Below are positions 7,376 to 15,967 of a stretch of 64,000 bases of DNA, in pieces. Both the position numbers and the translations under genes were made by a program. The stretch covers positions 33,399-97,398 of the forward strand of contig CALUNU010000008.1 of assembly GCA_944322095.1 (NCBI GenBank), written 5' to 3'. This DNA is from an uncultured Alloprevotella sp. (GTDB lineage Bacteria; Bacteroidota; Bacteroidia; Bacteroidales; Bacteroidaceae). Numbering within the stretch: position 1 is the stretch's first letter; each line of letters starts with the position of its first letter. The notes under the pieces were generated by a model, which was not told where the DNA came from, ran no database searches, and saw only the letters and a program-made list of their open reading frames with translations.

Positions 7376-8941
7376 TTATTTCTTGGCAGCCTTGGCTTTC
7401 TTCTTGTCGTACTTCTTCCAGGCCTTTTCGGCGCCTTTCTTCAGCTTTTCGGTGAAGGCTTTGGCCTTGGCTTCGGCAGCAGCTTCGTCCTCGGGCGAGG
7501 CAAAGGCGTGCTTGTAGCCCTTGACGTCGTTCCAGTGGCCGCGGGTGAAGTCGGGGAAGGCCACGGGAGCGCAGCCGTTGTCCATCGAGAGCGAGCCGAG
7601 CTCGGCCAGGCTGCACCACTCGGCCAGGTCGTAAACGTCCATGTCGAGGGGCAGACCGTTTTGCAGGCAGTAGACGAGGCGGGCGTCCATGATGAAGTCC
7701 ATGCCGCCGTGGCCGCCCACTTCCTTGGCCATTTCGCCATACTTTTTCAGGATGGGGTGCTGATACTGGGCTTCGAGTGCTTTCTTTTCAGCCTCGGGCA
7801 TGAAGCCGTGGGCGCTGAGGTTGTCGACCTGGGGCTGGTGGCCGGTGGCTTTCAGCTGGCTGGCGTCGACGGCATAGCCCTCGACGGGATATTTGTTGGC
7901 AAAGCCCTTGGTGCCCGTGAGCTGGTAGAGGCGGTTGTAGGGCTGCGGGTTCATCACGTTGTGCTGGATCTCGATGACCTTGCCGTTCTCGGTGCGGATG
8001 AGGGTGGTGGTGTGGTCGCCGTTGCGGAAGTCGCGGTCTTCGCCGGTGGCGCGCTTCACGAGTTCCTTGCCGTGTACGCTCTTGGTATCCATGGCGACGA
8101 GGGTGGTCATGCGGTCGCCGCGGTGGATGTTGAGCGCCTGGGCAACGGGGCCGAGACCGTGGGTGGCATAGACGTCGCCGCGGTTTTCCATGTTGTAGCG
8201 CAGGCGCCAGCCGAGCTTGTCGTCCTTACCGTTCTTCCAATAGTAGGGCCAGAAGTCGTCGAGGTTGTGGATGTAGGCGCCCTGGGCGCGTATGATTTCG
8301 CCGAAAACGCCGTGCTGGGCCATGTTGAGCGTGTTCATCTCGAACCAGTCGTAGCAGCAGTTTTCGAGAATCATGCAGTGCTTGCGGGTTTTCTCGCTCA
8401 GGTTGATGAGTTCCCAGCACTGCTCGAGGTTCATGGCCGAAGGCACCTCAATGGCCGTGTGCTTGCCGTTTTCAAGGGCACACTTGGCCACGGGGAAATG
8501 GTGGTCCCAGTCGGTGGCCACGTAAACGAGGTCGATGTCGTCGCGCTTGCAGAGCTCTTCGTATCCCTTGGCGCCGGAGTAGATGTCGGCGGGCGGAAGG
8601 CCTGCCTTGCGCAGGAACTTCTGGCAGGCTTCGGCGCGGGCTTCCTCATAGTCGCAGAGGGCTACAATCTGCACGCCGGGGATGTAGGTGAAACGCTCGA
8701 CGGCTCCGGGGCCACGCATGCCAAGGCCCACAAAGGCCACGCGCACGGCTTCGAGTTTGGGGGCCGTCAGACCGAGCACGTGCTCCTGCCCGGCGGGACG
8801 CGTGGGCGTGTCGACTACGATGGTTCCTTTGTCCCAGTGCCACTTGGTGGACGGGGAGAGCGACTGGGCCTGTCCTTGCAGACCGCCCAAGGCCAGCAGC
8901 GCTGTGAGCGCACAGGCCAGCATGCTGTTCAGCTTTTTCAT
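7376..8941 (-). CDS. Secreted Gfo/Idh/MocA-fold protein, GH109-like
   Basis: The 521-residue protein has a signal peptide (MKKLNSMLACALTALLALGGLQGQAQ) and an N-terminal Rossmann domain (VAFVGLGMRGPGAVERF at about 67-83, then VALCDYEEA). A Gfo/Idh/MocA C-terminal domain includes EVPSAMNLEQCWEL and the HNLDDFWPYYW and GHGGMDFIMD segments. This pattern is typical of GH109 glycosidases, NAD-dependent alpha-N-acetylgalactosaminidases; substrate specificity here is inferred only. The C-terminus ends in a Lys/Ala-rich tail (KKYDKKKAKAAKK) beyond the fold. The gene stands alone between its own promoter and terminator. Confidence 0.82.
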   Translation of the reverse strand: MKKLNSMLACALTALLALGGLQGQAQSLSPSTKWHWDKGTIVVDTPTRPAGQEHVLGLTAPKLEAVRVAFVGLGMRGPGAVERFTYIPGVQIVALCDYEEARAEACQKFLRKAGLPPADIYSGAKGYEELCKRDDIDLVYVATDWDHHFPVAKCALENGKHTAIEVPSAMNLEQCWELINLSEKTRKHCMILENCCYDWFEMNTLNMAQHGVFGEIIRAQGAYIHNLDDFWPYYWKNGKDDKLGWRLRYNMENRGDVYATHGLGPVAQALNIHRGDRMTTLVAMDTKSVHGKELVKRATGEDRDFRNGDHTTTLIRTENGKVIEIQHNVMNPQPYNRLYQLTGTKGFANKYPVEGYAVDASQLKATGHQPQVDNLSAHGFMPEAEKKALEAQYQHPILKKYGEMAKEVGGHGGMDFIMDARLVYCLQNGLPLDMDVYDLAEWCSLAELGSLSMDNGCAPVAFPDFTRGHWNDVKGYKHAFASPEDEAAAEAKAKAFTEKLKKGAEKAWKKYDKKKAKAAKK

Positions 8942-9018
8942 ACTTTTGATTAGGGTATTAGTGATGATTAAACGGATGTTTTTGTAAAGACTTTGCGTCT
9001 CAATGATGTTTTATGCGG

Positions 9019-9026
9019 CAAAGTTA
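9019..9026 (-). promoter_or_regulatory. -7 element TAACTTTG for the GH109-like gene
   Basis: TAACTTTG on the minus strand matches TAnnTTTG. It implies a leader of about 75 nt before the start at 8941. Confidence 0.55.
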
Positions 9027-9090
9027 CGGTTTTCATGGCTTTATGGCGCCTTTTAAAGGTTTTTTTCGACGCGGAAATGGCTCATGGCCA

Positions 9091-9128
9091 TAAAAAAGCC
9101 GCCGCACGACGGGTGTGCGGCGGCTTGT
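9091..9128 (-). terminator. Strong intrinsic terminator after the TPR lipid/periplasmic gene
   Basis: The minus strand reads AAGCCGCCGCAC, a short loop, then the complementary GTGCGGCGGCTT followed directly by TTTTTA. It lies just downstream of the TPR gene that stops at 9146. Confidence 0.85.
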
Positions 9129-9145
9129 GGGATGTGGAGCGGGGC

Positions 9146-10609
9146 TTATTGCTGCCCGCTGAAGCGTTCGAGGAACGACTTGATCTGGCTGGCCATGGTG
9201 TTTTGGGGGTCGATCTGCAAAATCTGCTCGCTGTATTTCAGCGCGTCGTCGTTCTGGTCTTTCTGCAAGGCATACCAGGCGAGGTATTGCAGGCTTTCGA
9301 GCTTGGCCGACTTGGCTTTCTCGTTGTCGCCGATGCGGTTGAGCGCTTCGACGTAGAAGGCGCGTACGTTGTCGAGGGGCGTCTTGTCGTCGATGTTGTT
9401 GATGCGTGCGCGCCACTGCGGACCGAGATAGCTGTCGGGCACCTCGGTGGCGACGCGTGCGAAGACGGTGTCGCCGGCTGCCACATAGGCCGTCTTGGCA
9501 TCGCCCGTGGCGTTTTGCGAAGCGTAGAAGTTGAGCACGCCGAGCTGGAAGAGGTCGGTGGGCTGGGCCTTTTCGCCGAGCTTGGCGAGGTAGGTCGTGT
9601 AGGCGCCGATGGCCTTGTCGTAGTCGCGGCCCATCTGGTACATGCTCGACAGGTCTTTATAGGCGCTGGTGCGGCTGCTGTCGACGGCCACGGCTTTCTC
9701 CATATAAAGGATGGCATTGGCCGTGTCGTTCTTCTCCTTCATATACTTGGAGGCGTAGGCGTAGTCGAGATAGAGGTAGAGGGAGTCGGCAAACTGCTTG
9801 TCGCGGATGTAGCTCAAGGCTGCTTCGGTGGCAGGCAGGTCGTAGTTTTCGTAGTTGCAGATGAAGTTCATGCGCTTGAAGACGAGGTTGTTGGGGTAGC
9901 GCGGCTCGATGACTTTCAATACGCCGAGGGCCTTGACAAAGCTGCTCGTGGCGTAGAGCGAGTTCATGTAGTTTTCCAGCGAGCGCTCGTTGAGTGAGTC
10001 GACGGGCGTACCTTTGTAGTACGGGTCGTAGTGCTTCACGGCTTTCTTGTAGTCTCCCATGTTGTAGGCGATGTCGCCCAGATCCTTGTCGGCCTCGAAA
10101 TTGTTGGGGTCGAGGCGCTTGATGCGCTCCAAGGCCTCGATGGCCACGTGGGGGTTAACGTTTTTATAAACGAAGGCTTTCAGTTCGAGGGCCTCGGTAA
10201 GAGTGGAGTCGACGAGCAGGGCTTCGTCGAAGCGCTGGCCGGCCGTTCCGTAATCCTTGAAGGTCATGTAGACTTCGCCGCCGAGCATCAGTGCGGGAAG
10301 GTATTGGGCGTCGAGCTTGTAGGCTCCGTCGGCGCAGAACTTGGCACAGGGATATACTTTCTTGGAAAGAAAATATTTACCGGCGCTGACGAGCTCTTCC
10401 TTGTTGTTGCGCATCTTGCGGAAGAGCTTGGTGAACGATTTGTTGGCGGCATCGGGGTCGGAAATCTGCTGGGCGATGACTTCATCGGCCAGTTCCGTCA
10501 GTTCAGCGTCCAAAGGAGGGACGTCAAGCTTGCTTTGCGCCTTTGCCTGCGTGGCGCCCATCAGGAGGGAGGCGCAAAGCGCGAGGCTGAATAAGAGTTT
10601 TTTCTTCAT
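9146..10609 (-). CDS. Secreted TPR protein downstream of the TonB operon
   Basis: The 487-residue protein has a Sec signal peptide (MKKKLLFSLALCASLLMGATQAKAQ) followed by tetratricopeptide helices throughout (for example FEADKDLGDIAYNMGDYKKAVKHYDPYY and YKDLSSMYQMGRDYDKAIGAYTTYL). It is predicted periplasmic. Its conserved position after exbBDD-tonB-pstS in Bacteroidales suggests a role in TonB-linked envelope energetics, but no catalytic residues are visible. It probably has its own promoter, because a terminator and TAnnTTTG elements sit in the 302-nt gap before it. Confidence 0.85.
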   Translation of the reverse strand: MKKKLLFSLALCASLLMGATQAKAQSKLDVPPLDAELTELADEVIAQQISDPDAANKSFTKLFRKMRNNKEELVSAGKYFLSKKVYPCAKFCADGAYKLDAQYLPALMLGGEVYMTFKDYGTAGQRFDEALLVDSTLTEALELKAFVYKNVNPHVAIEALERIKRLDPNNFEADKDLGDIAYNMGDYKKAVKHYDPYYKGTPVDSLNERSLENYMNSLYATSSFVKALGVLKVIEPRYPNNLVFKRMNFICNYENYDLPATEAALSYIRDKQFADSLYLYLDYAYASKYMKEKNDTANAILYMEKAVAVDSSRTSAYKDLSSMYQMGRDYDKAIGAYTTYLAKLGEKAQPTDLFQLGVLNFYASQNATGDAKTAYVAAGDTVFARVATEVPDSYLGPQWRARINNIDDKTPLDNVRAFYVEALNRIGDNEKAKSAKLESLQYLAWYALQKDQNDDALKYSEQILQIDPQNTMASQIKSFLERFSGQQ

Positions 10610-10911
10610 CTTTTATTTATTAATTGTGATATGCGTGGGGTAGAAGCTTTTAAAGCTGCCAGCCGGGTGTATTAATACGGCTTTTACGGCTACAAATGTA
10701 GTAATATTTCAGTTATGCGGCGCGAAAAGAAACGCTAAAAGTGTGTGGCGCGTTGTGAAACAGCGCTCTTGGCGTAACCTTTTAACATCTTTCCTGGCGT
10801 TCGCCGTATGGGGTTGCCTTTGCGCCGGCTGCAAATATAATAAAGGCGGCCCGCAATATATAATGTGCGGGCCGCAGCTTCTGTGGTTTTCGGATGTCGT
10901 GTCGGGCAGGG
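10610..10911 (-). promoter_or_regulatory. Terminator plus promoter region between pstS-like and TPR genes
   Basis: A GCGGCCCGCA/TGCGGGCCGC hairpin (10846-10855 and 10866-10875) followed on the minus strand by CTTTATTAT ends the upstream operon. TATATTTG (10832-10839) and TACATTTG (10693-10700), both matching TAnnTTTG, could start the TPR transcript. Nothing else is apparent here. Confidence 0.7.
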
Positions 10912-11856
10912 TCAGTCGTTGATGCTGACGGCCTTTATTTGAACAGGTGTGATGGGGAGCATTTGCGAGTAGTTGCAGATGATGAGCTGCCCTTTCTGAC
11001 CTTTCAGGAAAAAGTAGAACACGCGTTCGAGCGATTGTGAGCGGGGGTCGGTGCAGATGACGTATACAGAGCGTAACAGGGGGTATTCGGCCGTAGCAAT
11101 GTTATATTGATAGGGCCGGAAGAATTCCCGCCGCGCATCGTCGGCATATCGGCTCACCCACATGACGTTGACGTCCAAATTCTTGAACGATGACAGGGCG
11201 CTGTCTTTGCGCGATTTCAGCCAATTGGCCCCGACCACGCCTATGATGTCGGGGTTGCGCTTCACAAGGGCTATGACCGAGTCGTTGGAACCCTGGGCAA
11301 AGAGGTTGCCGCTCAACTTCTTGCCGCCGCAGAGCGAGTCGGTCATGTAGCGGACGGTGCTCGATCCCTCGTTGTCGAATACCAGGTTGAGCGTACCGCG
11401 TTTCTTTGCAAATTTCAGCTCTTCCCATTTCGTGATTTTCCCGGTGACAATGCCTTTTATCTCATCCAGCGTGATGAGCGTGTCGTGGTTTTCTTTGTTG
11501 ACGATGAGTGCAAAGGCATCGGTGGCGATGAGCGACTGCCGGGGTTCAAGCGTGTGGCTGCGGATGGTTTTGATTTCGGCGTCGGTGAGCTGGCGTGTTA
11601 CGATGCAAGAGCGCAAACTGTCGCAAAGCAGGAGGCGCAGGGCCTCGTTTTCGCTACAAAACACAGGTTTCATGCTTGCCTCGGGGTGTTCGAGGGCAAA
11701 AACTTCCATTTCCTCCTCCATGATGGGGCGGAACGTTTCATCTACCGCTATATGCACATCATCGGAAGTCAGCCAATCTGCCGACTTCCGATGATTGCCA
11801 CACGAGGTGGTGAGGGTAATGCACACAGCGGCTACGAATAGCCAAAGTGTTTTCAT
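10912..11856 (-). CDS. PstS-like substrate-binding lipoprotein
   Basis: The 314-residue protein has a lipoprotein signal with lipobox LTTSC (Cys19). The fold matches the PBP-like/PstS superfamily: IVNKENHDTLITLDEIKGIVTGKITKWEEL, the DNEGSST anion-loop equivalent and GVVGANWLKS. In Bacteroidota such proteins sit routinely beside exbB-exbD-tonB instead of with pstCAB. Real phosphate binding is therefore doubtful, and a structural or sensory role with the TonB complex is possible. It starts 16 nt after tonB. Confidence 0.82.
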   Translation of the reverse strand: MKTLWLFVAAVCITLTTSCGNHRKSADWLTSDDVHIAVDETFRPIMEEEMEVFALEHPEASMKPVFCSENEALRLLLCDSLRSCIVTRQLTDAEIKTIRSHTLEPRQSLIATDAFALIVNKENHDTLITLDEIKGIVTGKITKWEELKFAKKRGTLNLVFDNEGSSTVRYMTDSLCGGKKLSGNLFAQGSNDSVIALVKRNPDIIGVVGANWLKSRKDSALSSFKNLDVNVMWVSRYADDARREFFRPYQYNIATAEYPLLRSVYVICTDPRSQSLERVFYFFLKGQKGQLIICNYSQMLPITPVQIKAVSIND

Positions 11857-11872
11857 GTCACATGTCTGCGAA

Positions 11873-12721
11873 TTACTGAATGATGAAGCGGATGGGAAGC
11901 GTGAACCAAACCTTCACGGGGCGTCCCTGCTGCTTGCCCGGAACGAAGCGCGGCAGCGATTTCACTACGCGCACGGCTTCCTTGTCGCAGCTGGGGTCGA
12001 GACCGCGCTGGATGATAACGTCGCCAATGGAGCCGTCTTCCAGCACCACGAAGCGCAGAACGACCGTTCCTTGGATTTCCTGCTCCTGAGCGATGGCGGG
12101 GTATTTCACGTGCTCCGAAACATAGCGGAGCAGCGCAGCCTCGCCGCCGGGGAACGTAGGCGGTTGCTCAACGACGGTGAAGACGTCGGGCTCTTCCTCG
12201 GGGGTGGCTGTACCACCGGCTTGCTGGTTGTCTTTCAAGTCGTCGATGTTGACGGTACCACCCTCGTCGCCTTTGTAGGTCTGAGAGCCGATGGCGGCCT
12301 TACTGCTGATAAGTTCGTCCATCGTCTTCATCTCCTGGTCTTCGCGCACCTGGTCGTCGTCCACAATCTTAGGAACGGTGAACTGGATAGAGGCTTTTAC
12401 GGCCACCTTTTCCAAAGGCTTTTCGTATTTCAACTCTATCTTCTCTTCCTTCTTCTCTTCAGGTTTCTTTTCTTCTTTCAGTTTACTCATTTCGAGCGCA
12501 GCGGTGTACTCGTCGCCTTGGCCTTGCTGTACAGAGTCCTTCACAACAATGCTGAGGGCTACCAAAGCACCGATGACGAGAATGCCGATAACCACGTATA
12601 TCAAAGCCCAAGCCTGGCGGCGGCCTGAATTGGCACGCATGCGATAAGCTCCGTAATCTTTGTTACGTCCTTCGAATACGAGGTCGCACCACTCGCGTGA
12701 TACTAAATCTATTTTAGACAT
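11873..12721 (-). CDS. tonB: TonB family energy transducer
   Basis: The 282-residue protein has one N-terminal membrane helix (about residues 33-55, WALIYVVIGILVIGALVALSI after the RRQ anchor). A charged Glu/Lys/Pro linker follows (KLKEEKKPEEKKEEKIELKY). The C-terminal TonB domain has FPGGEAALLRYVSEHVKYPAIAQE and ends VKVWFTLPIRF. It transmits proton-motive force from ExbBD to outer-membrane receptors such as the one at 28082. Fourth gene of the exb operon. Confidence 0.93.
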   Translation of the reverse strand: MSKIDLVSREWCDLVFEGRNKDYGAYRMRANSGRRQAWALIYVVIGILVIGALVALSIVVKDSVQQGQGDEYTAALEMSKLKEEKKPEEKKEEKIELKYEKPLEKVAVKASIQFTVPKIVDDDQVREDQEMKTMDELISSKAAIGSQTYKGDEGGTVNIDDLKDNQQAGGTATPEEEPDVFTVVEQPPTFPGGEAALLRYVSEHVKYPAIAQEQEIQGTVVLRFVVLEDGSIGDVIIQRGLDPSCDKEAVRVVKSLPRFVPGKQQGRPVKVWFTLPIRFIIQ

Positions 12722-12743
12722 ATCTTAATTACTTCACTTATGT

Positions 12744-13370
12744 TTATTGCTGCGCAGGGTTGGCTTTGTAGTCCTTGATTTTCGCAAGGTCACCGTCTGC
12801 GATGTTGTCGATCACGTACTTACCGATGCTGCAAATCTGCATCTCGTCCAGAACATCAATCAAGTTCTTGTACGTTGCCTTGTCCGTAGCCTTGATGATT
12901 ACGTTGGGCGTGTTCTTGCCGTTCTTAATGTCGGCCAGACGCTTCTTGTACTCTTCTTGATTTTTGGCGTCTACTGTGGGGTTGGAGCTGCGTCTTGTCT
13001 CAAACTCCTTTTTAAGCGCCTGAACCTGCTGTTGCGCAGCTGCGTTCAGGTGCATCAAAGCATTGCGGATACCATCTTTTCCATAGGAGGTCTCCACCAG
13101 TTTGGCTTCGTCGGGCTTACCCGTGTAGTAGTAAATCTTGTTATTCTCGTCCAGAAGGATCGTGATAGCCTTAGATGCTGCAATCTGGCTCTGATTATCC
13201 TCGTTCAAGTCGTTCTTGTCCGAGGGCATACTGATTTCCATCGTCTGCGGTTTAATCAGCGTCGTACACAGCATGAAGAATGTCACGAGCAACATGATCA
13301 TGTCCACCATCGGCGTAAAGTCGACGCGGGCATTCATTTTCTTTTGCTTACTGCCACCTTTCTTTGCCAT
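12744..13370 (-). CDS. exbD: ExbD/TolR biopolymer transport protein (second copy)
   Basis: The 208-residue protein has a single helix near the N-terminus (VDFTPMVDMIMLLVTFFMLCTTL) containing the conserved Asp of the proton path (MVDM), followed by a periplasmic domain. An insertion of about 60 residues (AAAQQQVQALKKEFETRRSS..) is longer than in E. coli ExbD. It lies between the first exbD and tonB with short gaps. Confidence 0.92.
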   Translation of the reverse strand: MAKKGGSKQKKMNARVDFTPMVDMIMLLVTFFMLCTTLIKPQTMEISMPSDKNDLNEDNQSQIAASKAITILLDENNKIYYYTGKPDEAKLVETSYGKDGIRNALMHLNAAAQQQVQALKKEFETRRSSNPTVDAKNQEEYKKRLADIKNGKNTPNVIIKATDKATYKNLIDVLDEMQICSIGKYVIDNIADGDLAKIKDYKANPAQQ

Positions 13371-13384
13371 AACATTCTTTTTTA

Positions 13385-13999
13385 TTAATCCTCGGCAGTC
13401 TTCAACGCCGTGATCAGATTATATCTGTTCTCGTCGATGGAGCGCAAGGAGTCCATTACTCTTTTTATTACTTTGTATGGCGTTTCTTTGTCTGCCTTGA
13501 TGGCAATACGCATGTTCTCACCACACGCGGTGCGTGCTGCTTTTACCCATACGGTCAACTCGTTGTTGGTGCTGTCGCAAGGGATGCCTTCGTTCACGCC
13601 GCTCGTCAGGTACTTGTTCCTTTCGGAGTTGTCCAAGGAAAGCCATTGCGAAACGACATTGATAGGCGTACCGAACGTGGGGACCTCGGCAAAGCTTTGC
13701 ATTTGCTGGTCGTTCAGGTTGAGTTCACCGTTAGTGTTCATCTGTTTGCCAAGCTTTGTCATGGCTTCGGGACTATCCATTGTCATGAATACCTTTCCGC
13801 CTTTCTCGACGAAGATGGTGAGCAGATTCGATTCGGGGATTTTCACCTCCGAAACGGAGCCGGGGGTATTGACCTTTACAGGTTCTTCTTTCACGAAGTT
13901 TGCCGTAAGCATAAAGAAGGTAAGCAGCAGGACCATGACATCGCTCATAGGCGTCATGTCTATGAACGTATCTTGTTTTTTAATTTTAAAACGTCCCAT
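13385..13999 (-). CDS. exbD: ExbD/TolR biopolymer transport protein (first copy)
   Basis: The 204-residue protein has N-terminal helix FIDMTPMSDVMVLLLTFFMLTANF with the conserved Asp (MSDV) and a periplasmic C-terminal domain (KADKETPYKVIKRVMDSLRSI). Two different exbD genes side by side are normal in Bacteroidales and suggest a heteromeric ExbD pair. It starts 22 nt downstream of exbB. Confidence 0.92.
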   Translation of the reverse strand: MGRFKIKKQDTFIDMTPMSDVMVLLLTFFMLTANFVKEEPVKVNTPGSVSEVKIPESNLLTIFVEKGGKVFMTMDSPEAMTKLGKQMNTNGELNLNDQQMQSFAEVPTFGTPINVVSQWLSLDNSERNKYLTSGVNEGIPCDSTNNELTVWVKAARTACGENMRIAIKADKETPYKVIKRVMDSLRSIDENRYNLITALKTAED

Positions 14000-14021
14000 G
14001 TTTTGATACCTTGTTTATGTT

Positions 14022-14897
14022 TTAGTGCGTGGCCGAGAAAGTCTGAACGATGGAGAAGCCTACTTCGTCAAGGCAGAAGGTCAAACGGTCGATTTTGTTG
14101 GTGTAGTAGTTGTACGTGATTACAGCGAGAGCACCCGTGGCGATACCGGAAGCCGTGTTCACAAGGGCTTCGGAGATACCGGTAGAGAGGGCAGACGAGT
14201 CGGCACCGCCTTCACCGGAGGCCATGGCACCGAACGAACGGATCATACCCAACACCGTACCGAGCAGACCCATCAACGTACCCAGCGTGATGATCGTACC
14301 GACGATGGGAAGGTTTTCCTGCATCATGGGCATTTCGAGGGCAGTGGCCTCTTCCAGCTCTTTCTGGATGGCTAGGATTTTCTGCTCCTTGGTGAGCGAG
14401 TCGTCCTTCTCCACTTCCTGATATTTCTTCAACGTAGCTCTTACGACGCTGGCTACCGAACCGCGCTGCTTGTCGCAGAGGGCTTCAGCCTTGGCCATAT
14501 CGTTGGCGGCAAGGGCTTTCTTGATGTCGGCTACGAACACCGTGATACTGCTGCGGCCGTAAGCGTTGCGGATGGCGAAGAAACGTTCGATGGCCAATGC
14601 GATGACCGTGAAGAACAGCGTCCAGATGATAGGCACGACGAAGCCGCCCTTGTAAACCGTTCCGATCAAGTCGGCGGGGTCGAGGGTGACGTCAGCGGGC
14701 AAGAACACGGAGAACTGTACCGACTGGTCGGCGCCGCCTTGGAAGTGGCTGAGATGGCCGAACACGAAAAGATAAATCAATACTGCGATGACGCAGCAAC
14801 CGATAATGACGGAGAAGCCCGACTTAATACCGGTGAAACCTTTGGATTGGTTCTTCTTGGGTGCGCTTTTGGGTGCGCTAGCGTTTGTAGTTCCCAT
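14022..14897 (-). CDS. exbB: ExbB/MotA/TolQ proton channel protein
   Basis: The 291-residue protein has an N-terminal helix (SVIIGCCVIAVLIYLFVFG), a second helix (VPIIWTLFFTVIALAIERFFAI) and the MotA/TolQ/ExbB core (LPIVGTIITLGTLMGLLGTVLGMIRSF, then ALVNTASGIATGALAVITYNYY). It forms the inner-membrane channel of the TonB motor with the two ExbD proteins. First gene of the operon. Confidence 0.94.
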   Translation of the reverse strand: MGTTNASAPKSAPKKNQSKGFTGIKSGFSVIIGCCVIAVLIYLFVFGHLSHFQGGADQSVQFSVFLPADVTLDPADLIGTVYKGGFVVPIIWTLFFTVIALAIERFFAIRNAYGRSSITVFVADIKKALAANDMAKAEALCDKQRGSVASVVRATLKKYQEVEKDDSLTKEQKILAIQKELEEATALEMPMMQENLPIVGTIITLGTLMGLLGTVLGMIRSFGAMASGEGGADSSALSTGISEALVNTASGIATGALAVITYNYYTNKIDRLTFCLDEVGFSIVQTFSATH

Positions 14898-14990
14898 TTT
14901 TGATTAAGATTAGTTGTTTGAGATTTGAAATTTATTTGATAATTAATTGTTTATGTGAGTGGCTGCTGCACAAGGCAGCTTTGCCGTGAG

Positions 14991-14998
14991 CAAAGGTA
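14991..14998 (-). promoter_or_regulatory. -7 element TACCTTTG for the exb-ton operon
   Basis: TACCTTTG lies 94 nt upstream of exbB on the minus strand. A second match, TACATTTG, is at 15110-15117. Either could start this operon. Confidence 0.6.
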
Positions 14999-15117
14999 AG
15001 CATTAAAATGTTACTTGCTCTTATGGTTCTTGCAAAATTAACGCTTTTTTCACCGGAGTGCGCGTTGTGTTTTTTAATAATAGGCGTGTTATGTTTGCGT
15101 TAGTTGCCGCAAATGTA

Positions 15118-15909
15118 ATTAGATATTGAATAGTGGCCAAACTTTCGTTGAAAAACTTGTAATTTTCTTTGGGTTTTGTTTTTCTTGGAGCCTGCCGCAA
15201 CGTCCTGCTCCGCGGAGGTGGGGCGCGAAGCGTGTTGCCCGTCCCTTGATTACGATTGTTCTGTTTGGCTGTTTTTGAATTTTTCTGTTTGCCGTGAGTG
15301 GTTTCTGTGTGTGCATGGCCGTGCCGGGACGTGGGCAGTCTGCTGTACAAGCGTTGCAGGCCTGCCTCGGTGCATGCAGGCCTTGGTTTCGCGCAGGCAA
15401 GGCTTGCTTCCGCCACAACAGGCCTTGCTTCTGCGAAACCAAGGCCTGCAATTTTCTTTTCAACCCTGCGATAATGAATGGATATGGCGAGCTGACGCGA
15501 GAAGAAGGGCGAAAAACGAGTTTTTTGTGAATAGATGTAGAAAGGCGTGGCCGAAAAGGGGCGAACAGAGGCGTTGGCGACCGACGAAACAGCCTTGAAC
15601 AAATATTTACAACGCCCGCTGCGTGTGAAAAAATCAAAGGAAGTGTGTGATTTGTTGAATGAGTTTTGCCGTGAAATGGCCTTTCTCGGTAGAAAATAGG
15701 GGCGATTAACGTCTGTTGGCCTTTCTTTGGGCGTTCGCTGCGATTGGTCATATTTTCTGTTCTTTCGGCTTTCTGCATGGTGGCCAAGGGTGGCTTTTCC
15801 TTCGTTGGGTGTCGACAGGGCGTTGGTGAGAGGCTTGGCCGGCGCCGCCGAAAACGTAAAAAACGCTGAAAAAAACGGCGGCCGGCGCAGCCTTTTGCCA
15901 TTTAATACG
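15118..15909. other. Gene-free divergent spacer between exbB and ilvE
   Basis: I see no credible gene: the open frames are short on hydrophobic or motif content and overlap in several frames. The notable feature is the inverted repeat at 15376-15449. Confidence 0.5.
15376..15449. repeat. 17-bp perfect inverted repeat with internal direct repeats
   Basis: GCAGGCCTTGGTTTCGC (15376-15392) is repeated in inverse at 15433-15449. The intervening 40 bases contain further variants of the same word (CAGGCAAGGCTTGCTTCC, CAGGCCTTGCTTC), and a GCAGGCCTGC half-unit lies just left at 15355-15364. There is no T-tract, so it is not an obvious terminator. Confidence 0.75.
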
Positions 15910-15917
15910 TACTTTTG
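15910..15917 (+). promoter_or_regulatory. -7 element TACTTTTG for ilvE
   Basis: TACTTTTG lies 50 nt upstream of the ilvE ATG. Confidence 0.65.
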
Positions 15918-15967
15918 CGCTTAAATCGAGCGCCTGATACGGCGTTGTGATGCGATAAAGGACCAAA

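Noticed and set aside
10912..11856. Phosphate uptake (pst) locus
   Set aside because: No pstC, pstA or pstB nearby; the gene sits in the exb-ton operon, so a phosphate role is not supported.
15119..15901. Possible gene on the minus strand in the exbB-ilvE spacer
   Set aside because: Basic, motif-free translation that crosses the inverted repeat and a promoter element; overlapping frames exist on the other strand.
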